Below are positions 21,925 to 35,172 of a stretch of 64,000 nucleotides of DNA, one piece after another; position 1 is the stretch's first letter; every line of letters begins with the position of its first letter. This stretch comes from Saururus chinensis (lineage: Eukaryota > Streptophyta > Magnoliopsida > Piperales > Saururaceae). Below the pieces are notes generated by a model, which was not told the origin of the DNA, did no database searches, and was given only the letters and a program-made list of their open reading frames with translations. The stretch is taken from contig CP141140.1 of the NCBI GenBank assembly GCA_035235625.1, positions 45,937,351-46,001,350 of the forward strand, in the 5' to 3' direction. Made by a program: the position numbers and the translations under genes.

Positions 21925-22530
21925 TAGTGATTAGTTGCACCTTGTCGTAGCAGTGCCCCTCCTTTACTGAAGATCAGAAGATGTCTATGAAAGAAGTGGA
22001 TATGCTCTCTTATTTGATGATTCAAAATTAGAAGTTTAAAACCCCAAAGTTAGCAATTGCGGATGGTTCTTCTAGAATTAAGCCCAGTTCATCTGGGGGT
22101 GGAGGTGTTATCAGAAACTCAAATGGGAGGGTTGTTTTTCTCTATCATCATTGTAATGGCCAAAACACTAACATGGTTGCCGGAGCTAAAGCATTGGTTG
22201 GGGGCATCCACTTTGCTATTTCTTTTAGTTTCAAGCCCCTTATAGTTGATTGGGATTCAACAATTTTGGTTGATACGGTGTGGGATGACATCTATTTCAT
22301 GGCCTAATAGGCGTTTTGCGGAGAAAGAAAAACTTTTATACAGATCAAATACTATTTTTTTTAAACGTATTTTCTGAGAGGCCAATCAGTTTGTTTATTT
22401 CCTCGCTAGAGTAGCTAGTGAAAGCATGGTATCCTTCATTTCTTGGCACATCCCTTTAGAGTATCATACCTCGAGAGGCCTTGTTGTGCTTGACTCTTCT
22501 AGCCTGCCTAATGGTGGATGCAAATAATGC
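21925..22530 (+). pseudogene. LINE-type RNase H domain remnant (copy B)
   Basis: The plus strand keeps the GGGGVIRNSNGRVVFLYHH and VAGAKALVGGIHFAIS regions in one frame (22,057-22,245), followed by LIVDWDSTILVDT. The stretch coding for the catalytic NVDG strand is lost by a deletion of about 43 bp relative to A, joined at a short ATTG homology. The C-terminal LDSSSLPNGGCK motif survives. It is inactive. Confidence 0.65.
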
Positions 22531-23353
22531 TATTTTCGTTCTTTGTTCTGATATTGGTCTTAGGCCAACACTTCTTTGTAATTATTGTTCAATAATCTAC
22601 TGGTTAGGGTCTGCCTAACCCCCCACCTATTGGTGGTTTTTTTCTGAAAAAAAAATCTTCCTAAATTTGACTTTGCCCCATTTGAAATTTTGAAAAGGTG
22701 GTTATTTGACACAGATTTTTTTGTGCGTAGTTGTGAAGTGCAAATTGTACTTTTTATTATTTGTATTTTAGCTTGATGTTTTTGTGCAAAATAATTAAAA
22801 TGTCAATATATGACTCCATTTTTACTCTATATTAACCAAAGATCAATTCCACCCAATTATTTATTGAATGAGTGGTAGCCTTGTATTTAAAATATTAGTC
22901 ACATGCATGGTTTGAGGTATTGTGACAAAGTTCTTTGAAATTTTCCAAAAAATACCAAAATAGTCCTTGAGAGAAATTCTTACTGAAATTTGCAACCCCA
23001 AATTTATTTCCATTTTGACTTTGTCCCAATTCTTCTTTGTTTTCAAGTCATTTTAACTGGGTCTTTGCAAGGGGTTTCATTAATAAGTTAATTATTGGGT
23101 CTCACTATACCGATTGAAGCTTACTTACGGCCCTTCATGCAACCGTCTCAGTCGAACTTTTCTCCAAAAGTTTACAAATTGAACCAAAGTGACTCTTGGC
23201 TGAATCAAAGTTGAGCACTGAACTTATCACTTGGATTTTCAAATAGACTATTGTTGAAAATATTTTTCCAATTATCGACTTCCAGTATGATATCATTATT
23301 GTCTTCATCATTATCTTAAGGACAATGAGTTTTTGAACCTATTAACAAGATCA
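22531..23353. other. AT-rich flank left of copia B, no gene
   Basis: Same content as A 3,901-4,750. At 23,350 it jumps from AACAAGATC into the middle of the LTR (CAGGACAC), so the equivalent of A 4,751-5,147, including the target site and the first half of the LTR, is deleted. Confidence 0.6.
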
Positions 23354-23551
23354 GGACACCATTGTTAAGAACCCTAGAATCCTGATCGTCCATCCATAGG
23401 TCATCCAATAGTTCAGATTTGCCACTTAAAACCACAACTTAATAGGTATTCAGATTGAAGCCCATTACCTAGATAGTTTTAAAAGCTCAAAATAGTAACA
23501 ATTGAGACAATTGGGCCACTTGATGTTTTTAATATAAAAACAAACCCAACA
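23354..23551 (-). repeat. Truncated 3' LTR of copia B
   Basis: Last 198 bp on the plus strand, ending ACCCAACA before the purine tract. It keeps the left-type CAGGACAC signature. Confidence 0.85.
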
Positions 23552-24057
23552 TTCTCCCACTTGGCACAACTTCTCAATTGAGCCATAAAAAGAATAAAAT
23601 TTTCCACTTGGCTCAATTAAATTAAATTTGAGAAAAATATTTTAGTTAAAAAATAACCAAGTGGGTAATGGGAAGCTTTAAAATGACTTTCGTATGCACA
23701 TACAACTTTTGAAAAAACAATACCCTGTGAACTGTATATGGTAACTTTATACTCTTTCAAAATGTCATAATTGCATGAATCAAGGCGGTTATATCCTCAT
23801 AGGAGAACATTCCCTTCCATGTATCACAATATAACTAATTCATTCTATTTGAGTGCTATATGTGGCAAAATTTATTTCTAATTGAAGGCATGCTCCCACT
23901 CATTTTGCAACTATTGTCTCATACTTAAGTGCACAGAAAATGAGACAACACGAGAATAGAAACTATAACTGCTATGATAAATGAGTAAAGTCCAAAAATA
24001 CATAAGCAAAATTAAATGCATGATGAACTAATAAGACCCATACGATCCACATGACTC

Positions 24058-26440
24058 TTAAACAGAGAAGGGTAAACCCTTGGCCATTGGATTAGCAACC
24101 ATAAGCTCAATACCTATATGCACAATAACAAATGTCGATTCTTTAACACGATCTTGAACAACAAGATACTTAATGTTAATGTGCTTACTCCAACTTCCAC
24201 TCTTCTTGTTCTTCATGAAGAACATATCAACACTATTATCATAGAACATATTTAACGGCCTAGATATGGAATCCATAATAGTAAGTCCTGTGACAAAGTT
24301 CATCAGCCAAGTAGCATGTGACGTATCCTCATAACAAGGAAGAAACTCTATCTCCATAGTCGATGACACTGTAAGGGTTTGCTTAATACTTTTCCAAGAG
24401 ATAGCATCACCCGCAAAAAGGAAAATATAACTTCTTTTATTTGAGGTGAATCCTTCAGGCTGAGTCATATACACCTCAAAATCCCCATTCAAGAACGCCA
24501 TCTTGACATCCATTTGACATAACTCCTAGTCAAAATAAGCTACAAGGGCCAAGATAACTCTCAATGAATCCTTTGTTAAAACAGGAGATAATGTTTCATT
24601 ATAGTCAACACCATCTTTCTAAAAAAAAACCTTTGGCTACAAGTCGGGCCTTATATCTGTTAACGTTATCAGATGAGTATAATTTATTCTTATAGACCCA
24701 TTTGCATCCAAGAGTCCTAGCGCCCTATAGTAACTCTACAAGATTCCAAAGTTGATTAACAGCCATAGGTTTTATCTCATCCTGCATATCATCATACCAT
24801 TTATTCGAGTTATCTCCAGTCATGGCCTGTGAATTTGTAATAGGATCCTTATTGAGTCCAACATTCTTATCATACTCCTGGAGGTATACAACATAGTTAT
24901 AAGGGAGTGCAATTTTCCTTACTGTTGAGGACCTTCGACGTCCTATTGAATCAATAGACAAAGGTGCCTGTACAATAGGAACTTTAGCAACTTGTTCCTG
25001 GGGTGATGGTATAGGGATGACAGTCTGCTCTAGAACCACCATAGGTGATACAACATCTGATCCTCCACCAGATCTGGGTAGAACAATTGGAACCAGTATT
25101 TCCTCATACACAATGTGTTTTAGATAAATTATTCCCACTGAAGTTTCCATGCTCAAGAAAACATTCATTTCGTGCTTCGACTACTGTAGGGGAGCGAGAT
25201 GGACAATAAAACCTATAACCCTTAGACCTTTCTGCATAGCCAAGGAAAAAACCACTAATGGTCTTAGGGTCAAGCTTCTTCTCAAGTAGATTGTATACCC
25301 TAACCTCAAAAGAACAACCCCAGATGTGTACATGATGTAAATTAGGTTTCCATCCACTCTATAGCTCAAAGGGTGTTTTAGGAACAAATTTAGATGGAAC
25401 TCGATTTAAAATGTACACGGCTATCTTTAAGGCTTCATTCCACATATTGAGAGGAAGAGATACTAATCATACACCTCACCATATCAATCAAAGTGTGGTT
25501 CCTTCTTTTAGCAACACTATTTTATTGTGGTGTGCCTGATATTGTATATTGTGAAACAATATCATGTTCCTTTAGGAACTGCGCAAATGGTCTGGGTTTT
25601 TGTCCACTCTCTGTGTACCTACCATAGTATTTCCCTCCTCTGTTTGATCTAACAATTTTGGTACTAAAGCCAGATTGTTTCTCTACCTCTGCCCTATAAA
25701 TCTTAAAAGAATCAAATGCTTCAAACTTTTCATTTAAGAGATTAAGATACATATATCGGGTATGATCATCTATAAATGTAATGAAATACCTTCGACCATT
25801 TAGACATGGAGTACTAAACAGTCCACATATATCAGTGTATATGGTGCCTAACTTCTCATCATACCTCTTAGCACCTTTAGAAGACTTGTTAGTCTGCTTT
25901 CCCTTTATGCAGTCCATACATATATCAAGATTAATAAAGTCAAGAGATTTTAAAACTCCTTCTCTCACTAATCGTTTTAAGCAGTCAATAGAGATATGCC
26001 CCAACCACCCATGCCATAACATAAAGAAATTCTTTTTAATAACACTTCCTTGCACAAACATCATAGATTTTTCAAAGGAAATATATAAAGAGAGACAATA
26101 TAATCCATCTATCAAAGAACTAGAGCCAATGGTAATTAAATCTTTAATAATCAGAAATGAGGAATACATAAACTGAAAATTAAAGTCATGAGGCACTAGT
26201 CTTGATACAAAAACTAAGTTCTCAGAAAAACATGGAATATAAAAAGTTTTCTCTAAATCTAAGGTGTAGCTTGTATGGAGAATAAGTTTATATGTTCCCA
26301 CACCTTATACCTTCGAACACATCTCATTTCTAGAATAGATGTTGTGCTCCCCATCATTTGGCTACCTTAGACTTATAAACCCTTACATGACAGTAGAAAT
26401 ATGGATTGTAGAACCATAGTCAATCCATCATGTTTTATTA
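24058..26440 (-). pseudogene. Copia pol remnant, copy B: protease, integrase, RT start fused to RNase H
   Basis: From the top: protease motif WIDYGSTIHIS near 26,425 (Asp kept), pre-integrase and integrase in a 259-codon frame (25,522-26,301). It holds WHGWLGHIS and CMDCIKGKQTNKSS (zinc finger), IYTDICGLF (first catalytic Asp), FITFIDDHTRYMY, then VRSNRGGKYYGRYTESG, in which the second catalytic Asp is Asn and the following Glu is Lys, then FLKEHDIVSQYT (catalytic Glu kept) and SGTPQ. Below are the integrase C-terminus and RT (24,725-25,168), then MDVKMAFLNGDFEVYMTQPEGF joined directly to YIFLFAGDAISWKS of RNase H (24,058-24,513). Frameshifts separate the frames. Integrase would insert cDNA, but this copy cannot. 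Confidence 0.88.
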
Positions 26441-27300
26441 TGATGAAAATCAACATAATTATATTCATAACACACTAAAGGCATGAAATTACCTCCTTTC
26501 TTGGCAAGAAACTTTTGATATTTAGGGCAATCTTTTTTCATGTATCCTTTCTTCTTACAGGAAAAATATTTTGTTTCCTAAGTGATACTAGTATACTTCA
26601 TTGGCACATTTTTACCAGCTTTCTTCTTTGGAGCACTATGATTTCCCTTATTCTGTCCTTTATGAGAAACTAGATGAGCACTTTCTATCTCTCTTACTTA
26701 AGTCTCCCTCCTGTACACATATACTAAAAAGGTCATTGACTAACCATTGAGTGTTATGGGTATTGTAAGAGATCTTAAATGGCCTATATTGTGCAGGTAG
26801 GGAGTTCAGAATAAAGTGGACTAAGAAGGTATTATCAGTCTTTATTTTCATGTTGTTTAAATAGTTAGCAATATCACGCATTAGCATGATATACTCTCTC
26901 ACCCTTTGTCATCTATTAGCCTTATGGATGACAACCTGGACATTAAGCTACTGGCCACGACTTTATGAGAACTCTTCAATTGAGCTTGATTAGCTTTCAA
27001 AGATTCTTGAATTGTAGCGCATTCTGGGATGGATCCCCTAATGCTTTTATTTATGTGAGATTTCATGAGCATCATGCTTAAATGGTTAGATTGCTCCCAC
27101 TTTTCGAAAGATGATACCTCACTTAGCGTACTTTTTTCCGTAGGAGTGGTGGGTACATCCATACGAAATGCTAAGTCTATGTCCATGCACCTTAATAATA
27201 AAATAATCTTTTCCTTCCAATCCGTAAAATTGTCCCCATACAATAATGGAAGATGCTGATTAGGGTCAAAAATAAAAGGCAGATAAGCTTCAATAAAAGA
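26441..27300 (-). pseudogene. Copia gag, copy B
   Basis: The N-terminal part (27,243-26,899) reads MYGDNFTDWKEKIILLLRCM, the conserved start of copia gag, then MDVPTTPTEKS and LMKSHINKSIRGS. At about 26,900 one C is missing from a CCCC run present in A, which shifts the frame into 26,902-26,660 (REYIMLMRDIANYLNN, ILNSLPAQYRPF). The zinc knuckle region (about 26,540) reads YFSCKKKGYMKKDC with the first Cys and the His lost. Not functional. Confidence 0.8.
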
Positions 27301-28983
27301 TTAAATGCATGCAAACATTAATAAAGGCAAGAAACAATAACATAAGTATAAAATAGCAAATGCTAAAATCATTGAGTAAAATTGAAAACCTCCCTTTGGG
27401 CAAAGGTTGCAATTTACATAGAAACAAAAGTTCATAATAAGGCTAGTGGGTTATACACAAAACATTACAGGAAAATCCCCCACCTTTGGGACTAGGGATT
27501 CACCTAGGTTAAAATATATAAGCCTCCACCCTATCATCATTATGTGACTCTAACTGCCACCTCACTTTGTGGCCAGATGATAATCTTTATCACATAATCA
27601 AAATTTGATGACAACACAATATTGTTAGTATATGTGAATCTATGCACCCCATGGTAGCATTCTATATGACTCACATGTTGACAAATAATTTAGGATGCTT
27701 TGGCTACTCCTAAGTCATCTCAACAGACATGAGAACTAAATTTATGCTAATCACCTTTTCAAATAATAGAATGAATGCAAGTAATTATCAAACAATTATA
27801 AAAATATTCGTATACAAAATTGACAAGGGCCTTATTATCAATTTTTTCATCGGGTTTTTCAGACTCGGCCAGGGGTTCCATCACCACACACCACAATTAA
27901 AAATATAGTCCAAAGTCCATGTAAAGTCCTTTAAAAAAAATTGTACAAGTTGGAATCTTTAGGCCCCTAAAGTAGAAAATTGTACATTAATTCGTCATGA
28001 TTTCATCGGCCTCCAGACATGGTCCTTGAATGCTGGTGTTGCTTACAATTAGTATAATGTACACTATCTCAAAATTATATAAGTGGTGTACTCAACAATT
28101 TTAAAAAAATTGAAAAAATATATGATTGCAATATAAACCTCTTGCTGGCCAATAACATTAATAAAGCTTTGACATGATAATTAAAGCGCATCCATAATTC
28201 CACATGCAATCACAACCATATAAAAAAATTCTAGAAAAGGATTATTTTTTCACCCAAAAGTGGGTCAAACCGGGTCAACTGACCTGGTTTGCATGTGCGG
28301 GTCAGGAGTGACCCGCGAGGAGGGTCAGCATTGACTTGCACGGGCGGGATTGGTCCAACCCGCATTTGCGGTCGCCACAGCAAGATGTCTCCGACTCAGC
28401 CTGTAAGAACCCCTCATGTCGTCGACCGTTGAAGCCCGCCAAAAGCCCAGAACACTGGGAAAAATTCTGCCCGACGATAGCAATGTCATATTCGGCGACA
28501 AAACATAGCACAATGGTAAAAAAGAGGTAGATCAGAAAGAGAACAGTGAAAGAGAAATAATTCGGCTACTATGTGACATCCGCTGGCAGCCCAAGAGGCT
28601 GGAAATTGATTCGCTCGATGGCGTATGTTCTAGATCCCACGAATACAAGCTTCAATGTCCGACGGCGGTAGAGCTAATTCGAGACAGTAAAAAGCTACCA
28701 TAAAAGCAAGTCTCAACGAGCGGCAGCCAGCAAGATCCAAGTCCCAGTATGATGATGGTCCTGGCAAACGCTTGATGGATCGTATGGCGACAATAGGAGG
28801 CCCACAATGGCCGAAAATAAAAATGAACTTTACAATTGGACGAACTATTTACATGACCAATTTTTTTTTCTTAACAGTCTGAGTCCAACCAGCCATCCAG
28901 CGGCCGATGACTGTGTGTTTAGTAATTCTGGCTAGAACCCGCAACCCGCCGACAGTCCGCTGGTGGTCGTCAGAATTAAGCAA
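27301..28983 (-). other. 5' leader of copia B
   Basis: Same leader as in A. The GGGTC/GACCC cluster is at 28,258-28,350. No gene. Confidence 0.6.
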
Positions 28984-28997
28984 GCATCAATACTAAT

Positions 28998-29393
28998 TGA
29001 TAGAACATAATACAAGGTTTTAGGCATACCTGTAGCCATTAGAACCTTCAATGAAGCTTAATCCTCTTGTTGATGCCTTGTCTCTGCTATTCTTTTTTAG
29101 AATCACAACGAGTTTCTGGTTTAGAACTTAACTGAGAGTAATCTCGCTTAAGGCATGGAATTAGGATATATAATAGTTTATTTATAACTAAACGAGGATG
29201 CCATTGTTAAGAACCCTAAAATCCTTACTGTCCCTCCATAAATCATCCAATGGTTCAGATTTATCACTTAAATCTATAGTTTAATGGGTATTCAAACTCA
29301 AGTCTATTACCTATACAGTTTTAAAAGCCTAAAACAGTATTAATTGAGATAGTTGAATTACTTAATATTTTTAATATAAAAACAAACGCAATA
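28998..29393 (-). repeat. 5' LTR of copia B
   Basis: Full-length, with the right-type signature CTAAACGAGGATG. The outer end has decayed from CCCAACA to CGCAATA. Confidence 0.88.
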
Positions 29394-31442
29394 AAAACAT
29401 GGTACATATAAACTCGAAAAACATAATTCAAAATATACAGAGGTAAATGCATATGAACTGATTGATTGTGAAAGAAAGAATCATAAGGACTCGGCAAAGG
29501 TGATTAATGTTTTGCAAACAATGTGTTATCCATAATCCGTACAACTTGCTAAACAAATCAATCACGTAAACGCACCCGCTTTGATCGATTGTCAAAGAAA
29601 GCATCGCACAGACTCGGCGAAGTTTTGCAAGACAAAGTTTTATTTATAATCCGTAGAACTATCCACAAACGAAATGTCAAGATATCTAGCGTTCAAACAT
29701 GTGCCATTTTACGTACTGAAAGCCATGGCAATTGCCTGGGCCACGACAACAGCTTACAAAAGTCTTTTTCTGAAAAATTTGTCTTTGCTAGAGGACCTAC
29801 AAAAGATTATTTGTCACTACATCTCACAGAAGACGTTACAATCCGCGTATGGTCAATGTTTTTTGTCTCCTTTTAATACAAAAGACAAACTAAAGCCCGA
29901 ATGATTGTAGGGATAGGGCCATATGACTGGTCAATTTTCGATTTTACTTTGTTTTACTGGAATACTTGTCAATTTTGGTTGTCGACATTGACATACATTA
30001 TTCATATTACAGATTGGCGGATTTCCTGCATTGGTTGCCTCCATCGATAAGGGTTGCCTCCATTGATATCATAGAAAGACTTTCGAACTTATTGACAGTA
30101 TCTAAACCGGCCATATTTTGCCAGCCTGGTTGAGCTTGACACGCCGTCGGTGAATTATTTATTTATTTATTCATCCATGTGAAAGGAAACAAGGGAAGAA
30201 GTAGAATGTGAACACATCCACCAAAGACCAAAAACAGCGGAGAATGTGAACATCCCCTCTTATGTGGTCATGGAAGGGGAAGCATGTGAAAATGGGCCCA
30301 CTTCACATGAAGGGAACCTTCCTTTACCAGCACACCAATATTGACAGAGTAATGGAGCATTGATTATATATGTTTTGACATCTAATTGACCCATAAATTA
30401 TTTGCAAGTAAAGAAACCATATGCATGATATATCAATAAAAAGTTAGAATACACGTATTAAGTAGGGTAAACCTACTTTTATTTGAGCCCTGTTTAAACT
30501 TGGAGTGCGCCGGGTGCCTTGGACAGTGCAATTTTAATCAGCCTTTTGCCCAGAATTGGATATTGATCAGATGGCTCACAACAAATCAGATGCATATTAA
30601 CTATGTTCTTTTTATTTTGTTCCATGGAACTACAAACATTACATTGGAGAAGAAGAATGCTAAGCCACGCAAAACTGACCCTTGCACGGGGTACCTCAAA
30701 GGGACGTTTCCTAAAAAAGGCCTGTGGGTTCATCCAGTATGTAAATAAACTTAAGAGTAGCATTACTTCTTGCGGAAAGAGTGCATAATTTGGGTACTCG
30801 GACACTTGTGATTCAAGATTTGAAAAAAATTTGTCCACCTTGAATCCACATTCGCTGCAAACTAAATACTAAGATATCTAGGAATAGCGCAAACTCAAAA
30901 CTGGGTCGCGATATGATGACTTACATGATCATTGCCTTTATATTTGAGATGAATGTGGCTATATATACCCCACTAAACTTCTACTTTGCTCACTACTTGT
31001 GTGCCACTTATAAAATTTCTTAAATCTCTTATATGTACCCTGCATCTGAAATATATGAGCTATATTGTTTTAATCAATACACCCCAGATGTATCTTTTTA
31101 ATCAATACACCCCGTACATATTGCCCTCCTACATCCCCAACATAAAACCTCACACCGATCATCGTTTACTTCCCCACACCGACCATTAATCACCTCGTTT
31201 CTCCCATCATTGAGACCCAAGACCCTTGCCTCGACTCATAATTTTTCTGCCTTCCCACACCTGACCATTCTTCTCCTCATTATACCCCTCATCGAGCTGC
31301 TCAACCCTCACCTTGGACGATCTTCCGCCTTCGTCCCATTAGATCCTTCTAAAAAGGAGATCTAGTATGAGACCCTACTAGTAGCTAAAAAGGAGATCGG
31401 CCCTTGTCGCCACAAGCATACTAAGACACACAAGAGGCCTCT
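29394..31442. other. Flank right of copia B, no supported gene
   Basis: Contains the imperfect doublet (29,455-29,670), a segment at about 30,121-30,395 absent from A, the unknown minus-strand frame 30,494-30,838, and at 30,955-31,005 a GGCTATATATACCCC block conserved in C that looks like a TATA box. The frames after it (31,000-31,190; C 54,203-54,583) lack an ATG start and differ between copies. A near-duplicate AATCAATACACCCC occurs at 31,072 and 31,100. Confidence 0.5.
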
Positions 31443-32111
31443 CACAACAACAAAATGTAGTATTAGTGACGCATTTATTAGCAATACAAACATAAGCGTC
31501 GCTAAAAATAACTATTTGCAATGCATACAAAAGCGTCTCAAAAAAGTTAACTATTAGCGACACATTTTATTATGCATCGCTAATACTAATCATATTAGCG
31601 ACGCTTTATACCAACGTCACTAAAAGATATATATTTTAACTAAAAAAAGAAAAAAATCATAATTATTAGCAACGCTTATCGCAAGTGTCGCTAATAGTCT
31701 AGCTATTAGCGACGCTATTCACATGCCTCGCTAATATCAAGACTATTAGCGATGCTTAATTACAAGCATCGCTAATAGTCCAGATATTAGTTATTAATTT
31801 AAACAAAATTTTTAAAAAAAAATATTAGCAATGCTTTAAAATAAGTGTCGCAAATTGCATTAATAATAGTGACGCTTATTTACAAGCGTGGTGAATGGCT
31901 TTATTAATTAATTTTATTTAATAAATAAAATTAAAAACTACCTAAATATAATATATATTTTATTCAATATTCACTATTTGTATATATAATAAATAAATAT
32001 TAAATTTTTAATAAAAGTAGTGTTAATAATAGATTAAACTTTCACTATTTAAATATAGTATATTTTATTTCTTAAATTTTCTTATTAATTTTAAAATATA
32101 ATTTATAAAAA

Positions 32112-32553
32112 AAGAGAGTGAAGAGAGAGAAGAAAGTGATCAAAGAGAGAGAGGGGAGAGTCTAGAGAGAGGGGGAGGTGAGAGAGTGAGGAGAGAGAAA
32201 GGGAAGAGTGAGATGGAGGAGAGAGAGAGTGAGGAGAGAGGAGGGAGAGAGAAGGTGAGGAGAGAGGAGGGAGAGAGAGAGGGTGAGGAGAGAGGAGGGA
32301 GAGAGAGGGTGAGGAGAGAGATAGTGAGGAGAGAGAGTGGGTGAAGAGAGAGAATGAGTGAGGAGGAGAGGGAGAGAGAGACTGAGGAGAGAGAGAGAGA
32401 CGGGAGATAGGGAGAGGGAGGAGAGAGAGGAGACAGAGGGGAGAGAGAGGAGAGAGAGAAAGGAGAGAGAGGAGAGAGAGAAAGGAGAGAGAGGAGAGAG
32501 AGAAAGGAGAGAGAGGGAGAGAGGAGAGAGAGATAGAAGAGGAGAGAGGAGAT

Positions 32554-32594
<41 letters not shown>

Positions 32595-32769
32595 GAGAGG
32601 GAGAGAGAGAGAGAGAGAGAGAAGAGAGAGGAGAGGGGAGAGAGAGAGGAGAGAAGAGAGAGAGGGGAGAGAGAGGGTGAGGAGAGAGAGAGTGAGGAAA
32701 GGGGGGAGAGAGTGAGGAGAGAGAGAGAGAGGAGAGAGGGGAGAGAGGGAGAGGGAGGAGAGAGAGAGA
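32112..32769. repeat. Polypurine GA-rich tract of the host CACTA element
   Basis: Plus-strand purines almost without interruption; continues at 35,849-36,030 after the nested insertion. Opposite-strand Ser/Leu/Pro frames of 210-215 codons are compositional artefacts. Confidence 0.9.
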
Positions 32770-32819
32770 CACTACAACAAAAAGGACTTTTAGCGGCGCA
32801 TTTATACATCGCTAATAGT

Positions 32820-33490
32820 CACCTAAGAGAGGAGGGGGAGAGGCGTTGTCTCTCCCCGGGTCCCCCCCTCCTTCCCCGGCGGGGAGGGGGGGGGGACCAG
32901 AGAGTGAGAGGGGTGGGGTATCCAGGGAGAGAGGGGGGTAGGCGGTGGATTCCGGCACCCCTCCTCCCTCCCCGGCTCCCCTGTTTCCCCCTTCCCCTCT
33001 GTTTTTCACAGGAGGGAAGGGGAGGGGGGGAACTGGGGAGAGAGGGGAGAAGCGGGAGGGAGGAAGGGGGTGGGGGGAACCGTGTAGGGGGGGGAGCCGA
33101 GGGTGGGAAGGGGTAGGCCAGTGGATGGAGGTGGTGCAGGGAGACCAGGCGAAAGCAGTGGTGGTCGGAAAACTTCCTATGGTGGGGGAGGTGAGGAGGG
33201 GCAGTGCAGGGCAGCAGTCGGAATACTTTCTACTGCAGGGGAGGCAACGAGGGGTGGCGCATTGAGGGCTATCAATGGCGGAGGGAGGCGAGGACAGGCA
33301 GCCTGGTGCGGTGGTCGGAAGATGGCAGGGCCGGCACCCAGCAAAACGAGGCGAAGATGAGGCGCTGGTTCGGGCGTTTTCACACGCAAGGGCAATTATA
33401 TTTACGCCCGCGTTGGCGGAAATCGTCCCCGGGCAAAATATCACCCGCATAGGTGAAACATTTCGCCCCACGTGGAAACTTTTGAGAACG
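32820..33490. other. GC-rich block inside the nested CACTA element
   Basis: Very GC-rich, with G runs and C runs, unlike everything around it. Overlapping frames on both strands (32,712-33,116; 32,812-33,471 and others) are low-complexity Gly/Arg/Glu or Pro/Ser and have no recognised domain. The part at 33,375-33,480 (TTTACGCCCGCG, CACCCGCATAGG) looks like element-specific noncoding sequence. A captured gene fragment cannot be excluded. Confidence 0.5.
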
Positions 33491-33689
33491 TGTACATGAA
33501 GGAATCGCGCACCGCCTTTTCATTTTATGACGCATAGAATGTGTTGCAAATGACAGTATTTTGGGAAGCTTACCTCAAGCATCACAACAACCATAGTTTT
33601 AACGACAATTTTAACAAACATCGTAAATATTATATTTGTGACGTTAAATAAACATCTCTAATTGTAATTTTTGCGACGCCTATCAATAA

Positions 33690-35172
33690 TTGTTGCAAAA
33701 ACTCTCTCCCTCTCTCCTCTCTCCTCTCCCTCTCCCTCTCCCTCTCCTCTCTCTCCCTTTCTCTCTCCCTCTCCTCTCTCTCTCCCTCGCTCTCCTCTCT
33801 CTCTTCCTTTCTCTCTCCCTCGCTCTCCTCTCTCTCCTCCCTCCACTTTCTCTTTCCTCTCTCCCTATCTCCTCTCTCTCCTCTTTCTTTCCTCTCTCAC
33901 CTCTCTCTCTATCTCCTCTCTCTCCTCACTCTCCTCACCCTCAAGCCCTTCTCTCTCGTCACTCCTCTCTCTCTATCTCCTCTCTCTCCTCCCTCTCTCC
34001 TATCTCTATTTCTATATTTTTTGTTTAAAAATTATGTAAAAAAATAAATAAAAATGTATTAGAGACGTATAGGATTATACGCTGCTAATACTAAGGGTAT
34101 TAGTGACATATAAGCCTATATGTCGCTAATACTCTAAGGTATTAGCGACATATAATTCTATACGTCTCTAATACTTGCTTATTCATTTTTAATTAATTTT
34201 TAAATAAAAAATATAAAACAAATGAAATAAAAAATTTCCCCTCTCACTCTCCTCTCTCTCCCCCTCCCCTCTCTCTTCTCTCACCTCTCTCTCTATCTAC
34301 TCTGTCTCTCCTCCCTCTCTCCACCCTCTTCTCTCTCTCTCTTCTATCTCCCTCCCTCCCTCCCCTCTCTCTCCTCTCTCTCTCTATCTCTATCTCCTCT
34401 CTCTTCTCTCTCCTCCCTCTCTCCATCTTCTTCTCTCTCCTCTCTCCTCCATCTCTCCACGCTCCTCTCTCTCTCTTCACTCTCTCTCCTCACCCTCTCT
34501 CTCCTCTCTCCCTCCTCCCTCCATCCTCACTCTTCTCTCTCCACCCTCTCTCTCTCCTCACCCTCTCTCACTCCTCTCTCTCTCCTCTATCTCTTTCTCC
34601 TCTCTCTTCTCTTTCTCCTCTCTCTTCTCCCTCTCTCCTCTCTCTATATTTATATTTTTTGTTTAAAAATTATTTAAATAAATTAATAAAAATGTATTAG
34701 CGACATATAGGATTATACGTCGCTAGTACGAAGGGTTTTAGCGACATATAAGTCTATACGTTGCTAATACTCGGTGGTATTAGCAAAGTATACATTTATA
34801 TGTCGCTAATAACATGCCTATTTATTTTTTAATTAATTTTTAAATAAAAATATAAAATAAATAAAATAAAAAATTTCCCCCCTCTCTCTCCTCTCTCTTC
34901 TCTCACTTTTCTCTCTCCTCCCTCCCCTCTCTCTATCTCTCCACCCTCTTCTCTCTCCTCCCTCCTCACTCTCTCCTCCCTCTCTCTCCTCTCCCTATCT
35001 CCTCTTTCTTCTCTCACCTCTCTCTCTCCTCCCTCCCCTCTCTCTCTATCTCCTCTCTCTCTTCTCTCTCCTCCCTCTCTCCACCCTCTTCTCTCTCTCC
35101 TCTCTCTCTGATCCCTCTCTCTCTTCTCTCTCTCTCCTCACTCTCACTCCCTCTCTCTATACACTCTCTCTT
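33690..35172. repeat. Tandem blocks of CT-rich tract plus AT-rich spacer
   Basis: CT-rich tracts (33,700-34,015; 34,238-34,650; 34,877-35,172) alternate with two closely similar AT-rich spacers (34,016-34,237 and 34,651-34,876). Each spacer carries ATTAGCGACATATA and its inverse, giving a unit of roughly 630 bp repeated about 2.3 times. The strand bias is opposite to the GA tracts outside. Confidence 0.85.

Larger units (their letters stand above)
23354..29393 (-). mobile_element. Ty1/copia LTR retrotransposon, copy B (left LTR truncated)
   Basis: Orthologous to copia A: same orientation, same flanks, same RT deletion. The left (3') LTR keeps only 23,354-23,551; the right LTR is 28,998-29,393, followed by the target duplication AAAAC (29,394-29,398). 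Gag and integrase are the best preserved of the three in length, but gag is frameshifted and the integrase has lost a catalytic residue. Confidence 0.9.

Noticed and set aside
32812..33471. Pro/Ser-rich 219-codon frame in the GC-rich block
   Set aside because: All six frames are open over parts of this block, no domain is recognisable, and it lies inside a non-autonomous transposon.
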